Source: an uncultured Prevotellaceae bacterium | GTDB lineage: Bacteria; Bacteroidota; Bacteroidia; Bacteroidales; Bacteroidaceae | Reading direction: 5' to 3' | Length of the DNA: 64,000 nt | Assembly: GCA_946404865.1 (NCBI GenBank) | Contig: CAMJFC010000008.1 | Coordinates: 1 to 64,000, forward strand | In this document: positions 53,271-62,139 of the stretch, one piece after another | Layout of the letters: each line of letters opens with the position of its first letter | Numbering within the stretch: the first letter of the stretch is position 1 | Notes under the pieces: generated by a model | Database searches by the model: none | Told to the model about the DNA's origin: nothing | What the model saw: only the letters and a program-made list of their open reading frames with translations | Position numbers and translations under genes: made by a program

Positions 53271-55301
53271 TCACTTTACTATCGCCGCCCATCCGCCGCC
53301 CGGGGCGAGATGTATTTGCATGGGCGATGTGCTGTTGAGCGGAAGTGAATCCGTGCAGCGATAGTCCGTGGCCTCTTTGGCGGCATTGACGCCATCGCTG
53401 ATGATACAGGCGCGGTGTTGTCCTCCACCCAAGAAACGGAGGTCGATCGTCAGGTCACGCGCTGTCCAGTTGGTCATGGCTGAGATATACCATGTGTCGC
53501 CCTTGCGGCGTGCCACCGCTGCATACTCTCCTATCTTGCCGTCGAGAGCGATGGTCTCGTCGAAAGTGGTGGGTATCAAGGAGATGAAGTCTGTACATTC
53601 CTGCTCACGCATATATTTCGACGGACTGTCGGCCAACATCTGCAGTGGTGCCTCGTACATGATGTACATCGCCACTTGGTGTGCCCTTGTGCCCTGGCTC
53701 ATGGGATGGTCGTTGTTGCCGAAATAGCAGTCGCGTGTGGCGTTTGTCATCGCGCCCGGAGTATAATCCATCGGTCCGCAGAGCATGCGCAGATAGGGTG
53801 CGGTGACATCGTAGCGCGGGAAGTCGTGCAAGGGTCCTTCGGCGGTGCGCTGTTCCCATTTGTTGTTCTCCAGTCCTTTCACCCCCTCGAAGTTGACGAT
53901 GTTGGGGTAGGCACGCTGGATGCCGAAGGGCTTGAATCCGTGCAGGTCGAGCAGCAGATGATGGCGTGCGGCGGTCTCAGCCAGCATATAGGCTCCTTGG
54001 ATGACAGCCTGGTCGTCGCGGTCGAAGAAATCGACCTTGAAACCTTTGATGCCCATCTTGGCGTAATGCTCAAACACCGCATCGATGTTGTTTTGGCAGT
54101 TGCGCCAACTGGCCCAGAGGATGATGCCTACGTCGCGGTCGTTTCCGTAGTCCACCAGGTGTCGCAGGTCGATGTCTGGACTCAGGTTTTCGGTGAGCGA
54201 CTCCTCGGTGCTCCATCCCTCGTCGATGATGATGTATTCCAACTTGTTCTCGGCGGCAAAGTCGATATAATATTCATAAGTGCGGGTGTTCATGCCTGTC
54301 ACGAAGTCCACACCCGTCAGGTTAAGGTTGTTCCACCAGTCCCAAGCCACCTTGCCCGGCTGAATCCACGAGGTGTCTGTGAGTCGGCATTCGGGAGCCA
54401 GCCGTTGTGCCATGTCGCAATTGAGCAGGTCGGCGTCGCGCTCACTCACCACCACCGCGCGCCAAGGCAACTGTACGGGTCGGCGGTTGTCAATCTGTGC
54501 GATGAAGTTGGAACGGCGCACGGGCATCACGTTCAGCATGTTAAATCCGCCGTATTCCACCTCTGTGGGAACGGGGGCGAAGTCGGCACGCAACCCGTTG
54601 GTCTTTCCGCGCAGCAGCATCATACCGGGGTAGTTCTCCACGCCGGCATCCATCACCACGGCTTTCTTGCCGTCGGGCAGACAGACCGCCAGCGGAGTGA
54701 TGGCCAGCGAGTCGGCAAACATGTCGCTGAGTGCCTGTTCGTCGTAGAGCGACTCAAACGAGAAACAGTAGCGTTCGCCACCGCGGTTGTCGTTCACATA
54801 GGGGATGAAAGCCTTATAATCACCGGCGAAATTGAACTCCGCCTTCTCGTTCTTCACCGCCATCATCTTGCCTGTGGTGGGGATGAAACGATAGGCGGCG
54901 CCATCGTTGTAGGCGCGGAACTCCACACCGTATTTCTTGTCGTAGATGACCAGGCGGTTAAAGTGGTCCTCCACGTGTGCTTTCTTATAGAAAGGCGTGT
55001 TGAACGATGACTGATGACTGTCGTTGATGGCGTCAGTCACCCGCATCTCTTTTCCCATCACAATTTCTTTTTTGCCGTCGTTCACGGTCAGTCCTATCTC
55101 TGACTCGACGAGCACCTGAGTGCCGCTGTGCAGGATGCTCCAGCGCAATTGACCGTCGGTTTGCACCGTGACAGACAATTTCCCGTCGGGAGAATAGAGA
55201 TTATAACTCTTACTTCCGCCTTTAGCGGCAGCATTCACACTTAGCAGGCATAGTAGCACCGCCCATAGTAATTGGCGCATTTGCATTTTAGGTTTTTTCA
55301 T
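53271..55301 (-). CDS. Glycoside hydrolase family 97
   Basis: 676 residues from ATG 55301 (MKKPKMQMRQLL), with signal peptide ending near VNAAAKG. N-terminal beta-sandwich (about 30-300), then the TIM barrel: VAWDWWNNLNLTG near 330, YIIIDEGWSTEES near 368-380, GIKGFKVDFFDRDDQ near 436-450, and a C-terminal beta domain. GH97 includes inverting alpha-glucosidases (SusB) and retaining alpha-galactosidases. The Asp in KVDFFD could be a retaining nucleophile, but I cannot settle the subgroup by eye. Its promoter lies in the dispersed repeat upstream. Confidence 0.88.
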   Translation of the reverse strand: MKKPKMQMRQLLWAVLLCLLSVNAAAKGGSKSYNLYSPDGKLSVTVQTDGQLRWSILHSGTQVLVESEIGLTVNDGKKEIVMGKEMRVTDAINDSHQSSFNTPFYKKAHVEDHFNRLVIYDKKYGVEFRAYNDGAAYRFIPTTGKMMAVKNEKAEFNFAGDYKAFIPYVNDNRGGERYCFSFESLYDEQALSDMFADSLAITPLAVCLPDGKKAVVMDAGVENYPGMMLLRGKTNGLRADFAPVPTEVEYGGFNMLNVMPVRRSNFIAQIDNRRPVQLPWRAVVVSERDADLLNCDMAQRLAPECRLTDTSWIQPGKVAWDWWNNLNLTGVDFVTGMNTRTYEYYIDFAAENKLEYIIIDEGWSTEESLTENLSPDIDLRHLVDYGNDRDVGIILWASWRNCQNNIDAVFEHYAKMGIKGFKVDFFDRDDQAVIQGAYMLAETAARHHLLLDLHGFKPFGIQRAYPNIVNFEGVKGLENNKWEQRTAEGPLHDFPRYDVTAPYLRMLCGPMDYTPGAMTNATRDCYFGNNDHPMSQGTRAHQVAMYIMYEAPLQMLADSPSKYMREQECTDFISLIPTTFDETIALDGKIGEYAAVARRKGDTWYISAMTNWTARDLTIDLRFLGGGQHRACIISDGVNAAKEATDYRCTDSLPLNSTSPMQIHLAPGGGWAAIVK

Positions 55302-55351
55302 AGTTCTTTCGTTTTGATTTGTATTTAGTGTGGGAAGAACCTCTTTGTTTG

Positions 55352-55509
55352 CAAAGATAGTGCAAGCCGAAGACAAAACAAAATAAATAACGAAGTTTTT
55401 ATATTTTTTGTTGAGGCGCCGCCTATCTTATTCAAAGATAGTGCAAGCCGAAGACAAAACACGATTTAGTCCTTAAGCGGACAAAATCTTCTAAATAACG
55501 AAGTTTTTA
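55352..55509 (-). repeat. Promoter-bearing dispersed repeat, copy B
   Basis: Reverse complement of copy A (13262-13423) with only scattered differences. On the minus strand it ends in a consensus promoter, TATCTTTG read from 55359 to 55352 with TTTG 19 bases earlier, aimed at the GH97 gene 50 bases away. The internal hairpin is CTATCTT-N5-AAGATAG, a compensated change from copy A. Together with the next promoter it explains the 317-base gap. Confidence 0.85.
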
Positions 55510-55541
55510 TTTGTACATCATCATAAATATCATTACCTTTG
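55510..55541 (+). promoter_or_regulatory. Promoter of the nucleotidyltransferase gene
   Basis: TTTG 55510-55513, a 20-base spacer, TACCTTTG 55534-55541; it begins exactly where the dispersed repeat ends. Confidence 0.7.
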
Positions 55542-55618
55542 CATCACAAATAAAATTTCTCGCCATTCCTCCCGCATCTCTCACCTTTTTTACCATCCAC
55601 CCCAAACCTCAATGCTCA

Positions 55619-56740
55619 ATGTCCAACGCGAATTGTTCTGAACAAATGCTGTATCTCCTCCGCTGTGCTTTGTGGGAAGAGAAACTCGACACCAGCCGGT
55701 TTGATGAGCAAACCGACTGGCAGGGCATCATGGGGAAAGCTGGCAAGCATACCGTGCACGCCTTGGTGGCACAACAAATCAAGCGGGTGGCAGAAGCGCA
55801 GAACAATGAGCCGTTGGTGGCGGCCTGCATTAGGGTTTTGATGCAGGCTTCGCAAAGCAACCAATTGGTGAACAATGTGTTGAAACGGTTGTCGCACACC
55901 ATCCAGCAGTGCGGTTTCCCTGCCATGTTGCTGAAAGGCCAGGGCGTGGCACGCTACTACCAACAACCCGACCTGCGTGTCTGTGGCGACATCGACTACT
56001 ACACGGGAAAGCAGACGGACGAGATAACGGAACGGCTGGCCAAGGAGATTGACGGCCTGGAAATACATACCGGCGGCAACAGAGCCAAACATCGCAATGC
56101 CGGACTGAATGGTGTTGAGATAGAACTGCATTACCACACGTTCTGCCCCTCCAAACGCGAAATCGCAGAGAAGGTGGACGCATGGTCGGATGATGAATTG
56201 GCCCATCACACGCGCACCATGATGTTGGGCGACACGGAGGTGACGGTGCCTTCTGCCTCCTTCGATGCCGTTTATATTTTCATACATCTCTATTTCCATT
56301 TCCTTTCCGAGGGCATCGGACTCAGGCAGGTGTGCGACTGGATGAGATGTCTGCATGTGAACCGGCAAGAAATCAGCGAAGAAAGGGTGGGGGAGTGGCT
56401 TACTCGGTTCGGACTGGTGCACGCTTGGCAATTGTTCGGTCTGATGGCCGTACGCCACTTAGGAATGCCCCGGGAGGAGATGCCGCTCTACCGCGACCGT
56501 CGCAGAAGAGCAGCCGACAGACTATTCCTTCACTTGATGGACAGCAGCAATTTCGGCATGGAGATGAAGCAAATATGGGAGAAGAATATCCCTCGTCGTT
56601 TCCTGGCTCATAAATGGTATTCGCTGAAACAATATACTGAGTTCTACGTGCCACGGGCCTATCTCTTTCCCCGTCAGGGAGTCCCCCGGTTGTTCGGCTA
56701 TTATAAACGGAGCCTGAGGCAAATTATGGAGCACCACTGA
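55619..56740 (+). CDS. Nucleotidyltransferase family protein (NTP_transf_5-like)
   Basis: 373 residues from ATG 55619 (MSNANCSEQML); the longer frame overlaps the promoter. The nucleotidyltransferase core is in FPAMLLKGQGVARYY near residues 100-114, followed by LRVCGDIDYYTG near 119-130, whose two Asp would bind metal, and VEIELHYHTF near 162-171. The C-terminal half is helical. Members are often found near surface-polysaccharide or peptide-modification genes; none is adjacent here. Substrate unknown. Confidence 0.8.
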   Translation: MSNANCSEQMLYLLRCALWEEKLDTSRFDEQTDWQGIMGKAGKHTVHALVAQQIKRVAEAQNNEPLVAACIRVLMQASQSNQLVNNVLKRLSHTIQQCGFPAMLLKGQGVARYYQQPDLRVCGDIDYYTGKQTDEITERLAKEIDGLEIHTGGNRAKHRNAGLNGVEIELHYHTFCPSKREIAEKVDAWSDDELAHHTRTMMLGDTEVTVPSASFDAVYIFIHLYFHFLSEGIGLRQVCDWMRCLHVNRQEISEERVGEWLTRFGLVHAWQLFGLMAVRHLGMPREEMPLYRDRRRRAADRLFLHLMDSSNFGMEMKQIWEKNIPRRFLAHKWYSLKQYTEFYVPRAYLFPRQGVPRLFGYYKRSLRQIMEHH

Positions 56741-56778
56741 TGACCGTGAATCAACACCTTTGTTCCTCTCTCTAAAAC

Positions 56779-57375
56779 ATGGTATTTATGACAACAGAAA
56801 CACCACAAAAGGCCATCAATATGATCATTGCCGACGCCGACCATTTGGACCGTGTGGCATTCGACCTTATTGTCAATTTCGAAAGAATCATCAACAGACG
56901 TATTCCCAAGGCCGACCTGGCACTGTGGACGGAGTGTGTCGCACGAGATGGCGGACTGCGCGAGGGGGCACACCAGACACAGGTGGTGCTGGTGCATGAC
57001 GCCGACAGCAAATCGTTGGACAACTTCGCACCTTCCGACTTTGCGAAGGAAATCGACGGCCAGGCTTTCAGCGGACCGCTCGGTGAGTTTGTCTTCACTG
57101 TGGTCGAGAAGGTACCCGAGGTAGGGGGTGGCGACCTGCTTTGCGACACGGTGGCACTTGCCTTGGAACAGTCAGAGATGCAGCGCATCATGATTATCCC
57201 CGACGAGGAAAGCGACTACGACCATGTGCGACAGTTGTTGCGCCGTGCCGATCCCGACAAGCATATCACGCTCTTCGCCATGCAACCCATGCCCGGAGGC
57301 AATTTCCGTCAGGAAATCCTCGGCTATTCACTCATGGCCGCTTTAGGTATCAAAGGAGAAGAACTCGGCATTTGA
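56779..57375 (+). CDS. Conserved-looking protein, function unknown
   Basis: 198 residues (start may be ATG 56788, MTTETPQKAI). No signal peptide or membrane helix. Alpha/beta soluble protein with acidic character: KADLALWTECVARDGG near 44-59, VVLVHDADSKSLDNF near 68-82, IMIIPDEESDYDHVRQLL near 137-154 and MQPMPGGNFRQEILGYSL near 166-183. I recognise no family. It starts 38 bases after the nucleotidyltransferase gene and may be co-transcribed with it. Confidence 0.7.
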   Translation: MVFMTTETPQKAINMIIADADHLDRVAFDLIVNFERIINRRIPKADLALWTECVARDGGLREGAHQTQVVLVHDADSKSLDNFAPSDFAKEIDGQAFSGPLGEFVFTVVEKVPEVGGGDLLCDTVALALEQSEMQRIMIIPDEESDYDHVRQLLRRADPDKHITLFAMQPMPGGNFRQEILGYSLMAALGIKGEELGI

Positions 57376-57426
57376 GTCTTGAACATAAAAAAATCGTTCT
57401 TTTGTTCCTATGTCAAAAAAAACACT

Positions 57427-57434
57427 TATATTTG
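57427..57434 (+). promoter_or_regulatory. Promoter -7 box of the dehydrogenase gene
   Basis: TATATTTG, with TTTG at 57401-57404 (spacer 22), 35 bases before ATG 57469. Confidence 0.6.
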
Positions 57435-57468
57435 CAACTCGAAAATAACATCATCAAAAACACAAAAT

Positions 57469-58704
57469 ATGGGAAAAGTACTTATGATCGGCGCCGGAGG
57501 CGTCGCTACCGTCGCAGCATTCAAGATTGTGCAAAATGCTGACGTGTTCACAGACTTTATGATTGCCAGCCGTCGGAAAGAGAAATGTGATGCCCTGGTC
57601 AGCGCCATCCACGCCAAGGGCTATGACATGCCCATCAAAACGGCTCAGGTGGATGCCGACGATGTGGAACAACTGAAAGCGCTCTTCAACGATTACCAGC
57701 CGGAATTGGTCGTCAACCTTGCTCTGCCATACCAAGACCTCACCATCATGGAGGCATGTCTCGCTTGCGGATGCAACTACCTTGACACGGCCAACTATGA
57801 GCCGAAGGATGAGGCTCACTTCGAATACTCTTGGCAGTGGGCCTATAAAGAGCGTTTCGAGCAGGCCGGGTTGTGCGCCATCCTCGGTTGTGGCTTCGAC
57901 CCGGGCGTGAGCGGCATCTACACCGCCTACGCTGCCAAGCACCACTTTGACGAGATACACACACTCGACATCGTGGACTGCAATGCGGGCAATCATCACA
58001 AGGCTTTTGCCACCAACTTCAACCCCGAAATCAATATCCGCGAGATCACCCAAAAAGGTCTCTATTACCAAGACGGCGAATGGATCGAGACGGAGCCGCT
58101 GTCGGTACACAAGGCACTGACCTATCCGAACATCGGTCCACGTGAGAGTTACCTCATGCACCACGAGGAACTGGAGAGCCTGGTGAAGAACTATCCCACC
58201 ATCCGGTTGGCACGCTTCTGGATGACCTTCGGACAGCAATACCTCACCTATCTCGACGTGATACAGAACATCGGCATGAGCCGCATCGACGAGATTGAAT
58301 ACGAGGCACCATTGGCCAACGGTACAGGCACAGCACGGGTGAAGATCGTTCCGCTGCAGTTCCTCAAGGCTGTGTTGCCCAATCCGCAAGACCTGGGTGA
58401 GAACTACGAGGGCGAGACCTCTATCGGTTGCCGCATCCGTGGCATCAAGGACGGTAAAGAGCGCACCTACTACGTCTATAACAACTGTTCGCACCAAGCC
58501 GCATACGAGGAGACCGGCATGCAGGGCGTGAGCTATACCACAGGTGTGCCCGCGATGATTGGCGCGATGATGTTCTTCAAAGGCCTCTGGCGCAAGCCCG
58601 GTGTGTGGAACGTAGAAGAGTTCGACCCCGATCCATTCATGGAGCAACTGAACAAACAAGGGTTGCCGTGGAACGAACAATTCGATGTGGACATCGAATT
58701 GTGA
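57469..58704 (+). CDS. Carboxynorspermidine dehydrogenase-like (saccharopine dehydrogenase family)
   Basis: 411 residues from ATG 57469 (MGKVLMIGAGGVATVAAFK), whose GAGGVA is the NADP Rossmann motif. Further blocks: LALPYQDLTIMEACLACGCN near 85-104, GCGFDPGVSGIYTAYAAKH near 142-160 and the C-terminal QGVSYTTGVPAMIGAMMF. In many gut Bacteroidota this enzyme joins aspartate semialdehyde to a diamine in the alternative spermidine pathway. The decarboxylase partner is not in the window, so lysine saccharopine chemistry is a less likely alternative. Confidence 0.85.
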   Translation: MGKVLMIGAGGVATVAAFKIVQNADVFTDFMIASRRKEKCDALVSAIHAKGYDMPIKTAQVDADDVEQLKALFNDYQPELVVNLALPYQDLTIMEACLACGCNYLDTANYEPKDEAHFEYSWQWAYKERFEQAGLCAILGCGFDPGVSGIYTAYAAKHHFDEIHTLDIVDCNAGNHHKAFATNFNPEINIREITQKGLYYQDGEWIETEPLSVHKALTYPNIGPRESYLMHHEELESLVKNYPTIRLARFWMTFGQQYLTYLDVIQNIGMSRIDEIEYEAPLANGTGTARVKIVPLQFLKAVLPNPQDLGENYEGETSIGCRIRGIKDGKERTYYVYNNCSHQAAYEETGMQGVSYTTGVPAMIGAMMFFKGLWRKPGVWNVEEFDPDPFMEQLNKQGLPWNEQFDVDIEL

Positions 58705-58832
58705 GGTAAGAGGTAAGAGGTAAGAGGTAAGAGAAATGCTTAGAACCACCGCCTTCTCTTGCTGCATACCCCTCACTTCCCACCTTTCACTTCCTACCTC
58801 CTACCTCTCACCCCTTACCCCTTACCCCTAAA
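58704..58832. repeat. AGGTAAG and CCCTTAC heptamer arrays
   Basis: Four AGGTAAG units follow the dehydrogenase stop (58704-58735). About 50 bases on, CACTTCC, CCTACCT and CCCTTAC units run to 58832, six bases before the next start. The two arrays are inverse to each other and could pair in RNA. Confidence 0.82.
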
Positions 58833-58837
58833 GGACC

Positions 58838-59227
58838 ATGAACGATTTCTATTATCGCAAATTAGATGTGTATCATCAATCTATAAAATTGGTGAAAAAC
58901 ATTTATCAGCTTTTGTCCCTTTTTCCTGCTATGGAAAGGAATGCTCTCTTGAATCAAATACAAAGAGCAGCTATTTCTATACCTTCAAATATAGCAGAGG
59001 GAATGGGCCGGTTTTCGCTGAAGGAGCGGATACATTTTTTAGAAATCGCTAATGGGTCACTTATGGAAGTGATGTGCCAATTAGAGATTGCAAATCAATT
59101 AGGCTATATCAGTTTGGAACAAATGCATGAGCAAGAGCTGCTTGTTAGCGAAATAGCAAAAATGCTCTTTGGTCTTAGAAAATCTTTAGAAGAAAAAAAT
59201 AACAGAATCATTAGCAACAATGGGTAG
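58838..59227 (+). CDS. Four-helix-bundle protein (23S rRNA intervening-sequence type)
   Basis: 129 residues. Family blocks: KLDVYHQSIKLVKNIYQL near 8-25, QIQRAAISIPSNIAEGMGR near 40-58, FLEIANGSLMEVMCQLEIA near 67-85. Homologues are encoded in intervening sequences within 23S rRNA genes, and the diversity-generating retroelement protein Avd shares the fold. Here it is a free gene between dehydrogenase and recA. Its AT-rich codons differ from both neighbours and it is flanked on both sides by heptamer arrays, so acquisition is likely. Role unknown. Confidence 0.85.
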   Translation: MNDFYYRKLDVYHQSIKLVKNIYQLLSLFPAMERNALLNQIQRAAISIPSNIAEGMGRFSLKERIHFLEIANGSLMEVMCQLEIANQLGYISLEQMHEQELLVSEIAKMLFGLRKSLEEKNNRIISNNG

Positions 59228-59247
59228 TATGAGGTTTTGAGCACGTG

Positions 59248-59286
59248 AGTAATCTCTTACCCCTTACCTCCTACCCCTTACCCCTA
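59248..59286 (+). repeat. CCCTTAC heptamer array before recA
   Basis: CTCTTAC, CCCTTAC, CTCCTAC, CCCTTAC, CCCTAAA units end about nine bases before the recA start. Confidence 0.75.
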
Positions 59287-59294
59287 AATAAATT

Positions 59295-60311
59295 ATGGCA
59301 AAAAAAGAAGAAGAAATACAGAGCCAGCAGGAAGGGAAACTGAAAGCACTGCAGGCTGCGATGTCGAAAATCGAGAAGGATTTCGGCAAAGGTTCTATCA
59401 TGAAACTCGGCGACGAGAAAGTAGAGAACGTGGATGTCATCTCCACAGGTAGTATCGGGCTGAATGCCGCCCTCGGCGTGGGCGGATACCCCAAAGGACG
59501 TATCATCGAGATTTACGGTCCCGAGTCGTCAGGTAAAACGACGCTCGCCATCCATGCCATCGCCGAAGCACAGAAGGCTGGCGGCATCGCTGCCTTTATC
59601 GATGCGGAGCATGCCTTCGACCGTTTCTATGCCGCCAATCTGGGCGTAGATGTGGACAACCTTTGGATAGCACAACCCGACAACGGTGAACAAGCATTGG
59701 AGATTGCCGACCAACTCATCCGCTCGTCGGCCATCGACATCATCGTGATTGACTCTGTGGCTGCCCTTACCCCGAAGAAAGAGATTGACGGCGACATGGG
59801 TGACAATGTGGTGGGTCTGCACGCCCGGTTGATGAGCCAGGCTTTGCGCAAACTCACTGCCACCGTGGCGAAGACCAACACCTGCTGCATCTTCATCAAC
59901 CAACTGCGTGAGAAAATTGGTGTGATGTTCGGCAACCCGGAGACCACCACCGGCGGCAATGCCTTGAAGTTCTACGCCAGCGTGCGTCTCGACATCCGCC
60001 GTGTGACCACCTTGAAAGACGGTGACCAGGCATACGGCAATCAGGTGCGTGTGAAGATTGTGAAAAACAAGGTGGCTCCTCCTTTCCGCAAGGCCGAGTT
60101 TGAGATTACCTTCGGCGAGGGTATCTCGAAAATCGGTGAGATTGTGGATTTGGGCGTAGAGTATGGCATTATCAAGAAGAGTGGCAGCTGGTTCTCGTAT
60201 GGCGAGACACGTCTGGCTCAAGGACGTGATGCCACCAAAGCCCTCATCAAAGACAACCCCGAACTCTGCGAAGAGTTGGAGGCCAAAATCATGGAAGCGC
60301 TCGCCCAGTAG
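59295..60311 (+). CDS. recA: Recombinase A
   Basis: 338 residues. Walker [12 protein letters not shown] near residues 75-85, Walker [13 protein letters not shown] near 147-158, DNA-binding loop 2 region [20 protein letters not shown] near 214-233. The N-terminal helix and C-terminal domain are complete. Filament-forming ATPase for recombination and the SOS response. No recX or LexA-like box is seen next to it. Confidence 0.97.
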   Translation: MAKKEEEIQSQQEGKLKALQAAMSKIEKDFGKGSIMKLGDEKVENVDVISTGSIGLNAALGVGGYPKGRIIEIYGPESSGKTTLAIHAIAEAQKAGGIAAFIDAEHAFDRFYAANLGVDVDNLWIAQPDNGEQALEIADQLIRSSAIDIIVIDSVAALTPKKEIDGDMGDNVVGLHARLMSQALRKLTATVAKTNTCCIFINQLREKIGVMFGNPETTTGGNALKFYASVRLDIRRVTTLKDGDQAYGNQVRVKIVKNKVAPPFRKAEFEITFGEGISKIGEIVDLGVEYGIIKKSGSWFSYGETRLAQGRDATKALIKDNPELCEELEAKIMEALAQ

Positions 60312-60349
60312 CGTTATTCAACTTCCGCATCTTCGGAAGGTATAAGAAG

Positions 60350-61117
60350 TTAAAAGAAGCTCAGCCATAATTTGCGTTCGTCTTCCGGCATCTTTTCGAT
60401 GGCATAGCGGAGGGCGGTGCGTGGCATCTCATGAGCATATTGATGGAGGAAATCGCGCAGGAGTTCCATCGAAATCCGCTTACCCATTTCGCGGAGCATC
60501 CATCCTACGGCCTTGTGCATTAGGTCGTGGGGATGGTGCAGGTGTATCTCGGCATAACGCAAGCACCACGACGGGTCGCCCTGCTGCGAGGTCTTCCATG
60601 TGCAGACCATACTCATGCGTTGCCGCCACAAACAAGGGCTGTATGCCAATTCGTCGAGCACCTGCCGCTTCCCCTCTTCGGTGCCGTTGCCAATACGGGT
60701 CGGCAACAGCAGCCAGTGTCCAAGTATTTTCGGCGCAGAGAGATCGACCAAATCCCAGTTGTTGGCTTGGTCGGCATATTTCAGATACAAGGTCACTATC
60801 TCATCGCGCCGGGTGATGGCCTCGGCGTTGTTTTCCAAGCGTTTTGTGGCTTGCTTCTCAAACTGTTCCACGAGTAGCAGAAAGCCGCAAAGTCGTACCT
60901 CGTGCCAGCGCGACATCAACAATTCAGGGATTTCCTGCAGTGGCGTGTCTTTGGCCGCCTTGACCACTTCACGTGTCTGCGGCACTTTCAGTCCCAAGAA
61001 CTCATCACCCTCACCATAGTCGCCGGGACCTGTTTTGAAAAAGCGCGTCAGTACCTCACGCTGTTCCTCATCGCACAGCGACTCCATATACTTGATAATC
61101 TCTTTTGCTGTCATCAT
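60350..61117 (-). CDS. DNA alkylation repair protein, AlkD-like
   Basis: 255 residues from ATG 61117 or 61114 (MMTAKEIIKYMESL); upstream codons are out of context. Helical HEAT-like repeats: FLGLKVPQTREVVKA near 40-54, RWHEVRLCGFLLLVEQFEKQ near 73-92 and NNWDLVDLSAPKILGHWLL near 117-135. The last holds the conserved Asn-x-x-Trp-Asp site used by AlkD for base excision. Repairs N3- and N7-alkylated bases. Convergent with recA; a small CTTCCG hairpin lies between. Confidence 0.87.
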   Translation of the reverse strand: MMTAKEIIKYMESLCDEEQREVLTRFFKTGPGDYGEGDEFLGLKVPQTREVVKAAKDTPLQEIPELLMSRWHEVRLCGFLLLVEQFEKQATKRLENNAEAITRRDEIVTLYLKYADQANNWDLVDLSAPKILGHWLLLPTRIGNGTEEGKRQVLDELAYSPCLWRQRMSMVCTWKTSQQGDPSWCLRYAEIHLHHPHDLMHKAVGWMLREMGKRISMELLRDFLHQYAHEMPRTALRYAIEKMPEDERKLWLSFF

Positions 61118-61293
61118 CACATTATTGTTGTTTTCAGTCGTTTGGCTGCTTATCCCTCTCATATCAGAATACGAAGTGGTAAACTTGTGCAAAAGTACGA
61201 ATTATGAACGTGACAGACGCCTTTCTTCAGACAAATCTTATGCTGCTCGTCATTTTCTCCGTCAAAACCAATGACATTTTTCGGTAAATATGA

Positions 61294-61322
61294 TTTGATT
61301 AGCGAAATTATTGCTACATTTG
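61294..61322 (+). promoter_or_regulatory. Promoter of a three-gene small-protein operon
   Basis: TTTG 61294-61297 and TACATTTG 61315-61322 with a 17-base spacer, 28 bases before the first small gene. Confidence 0.5.
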
Positions 61323-61349
61323 TGGCGAGAAACAAAAAAGTAGTATTAG

Positions 61350-61532
61350 ATGGCACATCAATGTGAGAGTTGCAAGTTCAGGGCGCGTTACGACAAACGT
61401 CCCAAGTCGTTGTTAGGCCGATTTTGGCGTTGGCATATCAACTTCTGTCCGGGTTGGAAAGGTTACTTTACTTCTCTGCCCGAAGAGAAGAAACAAGCAT
61501 TGCGCGACAAGTACAATTTCACCAAGTATTAG
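61350..61532 (+). CDS. Small Cys-containing protein, unknown
   Basis: 60 residues: Cys pair in CESCKF near residues 5-10 and a third Cys in FCPGWKGYF near 32-40; the rest is basic and aromatic. It could bind a metal or an iron-sulfur cluster. Strong internal coding signs and coupling to the next two genes (5 bases to the second) support it as real. I recognise no named family. Confidence 0.7.
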   Translation: MAHQCESCKFRARYDKRPKSLLGRFWRWHINFCPGWKGYFTSLPEEKKQALRDKYNFTKY

Positions 61533-61537
61533 ACGGA

Positions 61538-61690
61538 ATGGCATACACAGGACGATTCGGTCAGTCGGATGACTATCGGCGGGAAGAGCTGATCAGAGTG
61601 ATAGAGCACGCCGTGGAGAACCTGACGTTGCAGGAGCTTGAAGCGCTCTATTATGATATGTCAACCAAGAACTATATCAACGACCAATGA
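61538..61690 (+). CDS. Small acidic protein, unknown
   Basis: 50 residues from ATG 61538: MAYTGRFGQSDDYRREELI, then an amphipathic helix RVIEHAVENLTLQELEALYYD. No Cys. It overlaps the third gene by four bases (ATGA), a sign of translational coupling. Too short for the usual gene-finding length limits; reading-frame continuity and coupling support it. Confidence 0.65.
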   Translation: MAYTGRFGQSDDYRREELIRVIEHAVENLTLQELEALYYDMSTKNYINDQ

Positions 61691-61995
61691 CACTGCCCAA
61701 GTTCATTATCACGGTCGATGGTGTTCTCCGTCTCGGTATGGTCAATCAGCATAAGGACCTGTTGAAACCCGGTGATCAATGTATCGGGGGCGGGTATTAT
61801 CACATTGACTATGCCTCTAACCGTATTTTGCTCGACCGCTCATCCTATGATTTCGGCCGGCCCAAATGGCATCTCCTCGATGTGTTGAAGGTGCCGGCGG
61901 CCTATCGTGGCTTTCGCATCGTCTATATGTATGATGACCATTTCCACGACGATTTTAATGTCAGTGAGGAACTGACGATAGTATATCAAGACTGA
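61687..61995 (+). CDS. Small soluble protein, unknown
   Basis: 102 residues. It begins PKFIITVDGVLRLGMVNQHKD and has GDQCIGGGYYHIDYASN near 29-45, LLDRSSYDFGRPKWHLLD near 49-66 and an acidic end DDFNVSEELTIVYQD. Predicted mostly beta. It overlaps the second gene by four bases. The trio may encode a small complex; I cannot assign a role. Confidence 0.75.
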   Translation: MTLPKFIITVDGVLRLGMVNQHKDLLKPGDQCIGGGYYHIDYASNRILLDRSSYDFGRPKWHLLDVLKVPAAYRGFRIVYMYDDHFHDDFNVSEELTIVYQD

Positions 61996-62139
61996 TAATC
62001 TGCCATTCTGATGTAGTGTGTCTATTAGCAAAGTTTATTTTTTCTGAAAAATAATTGAAAAAGTAAGGTATTTGAAAAAAAAGATGTACCTTTACCCCTC
62101 GTTACAAAGAATGTTTCCTAAACATATACTATTTCCAGT

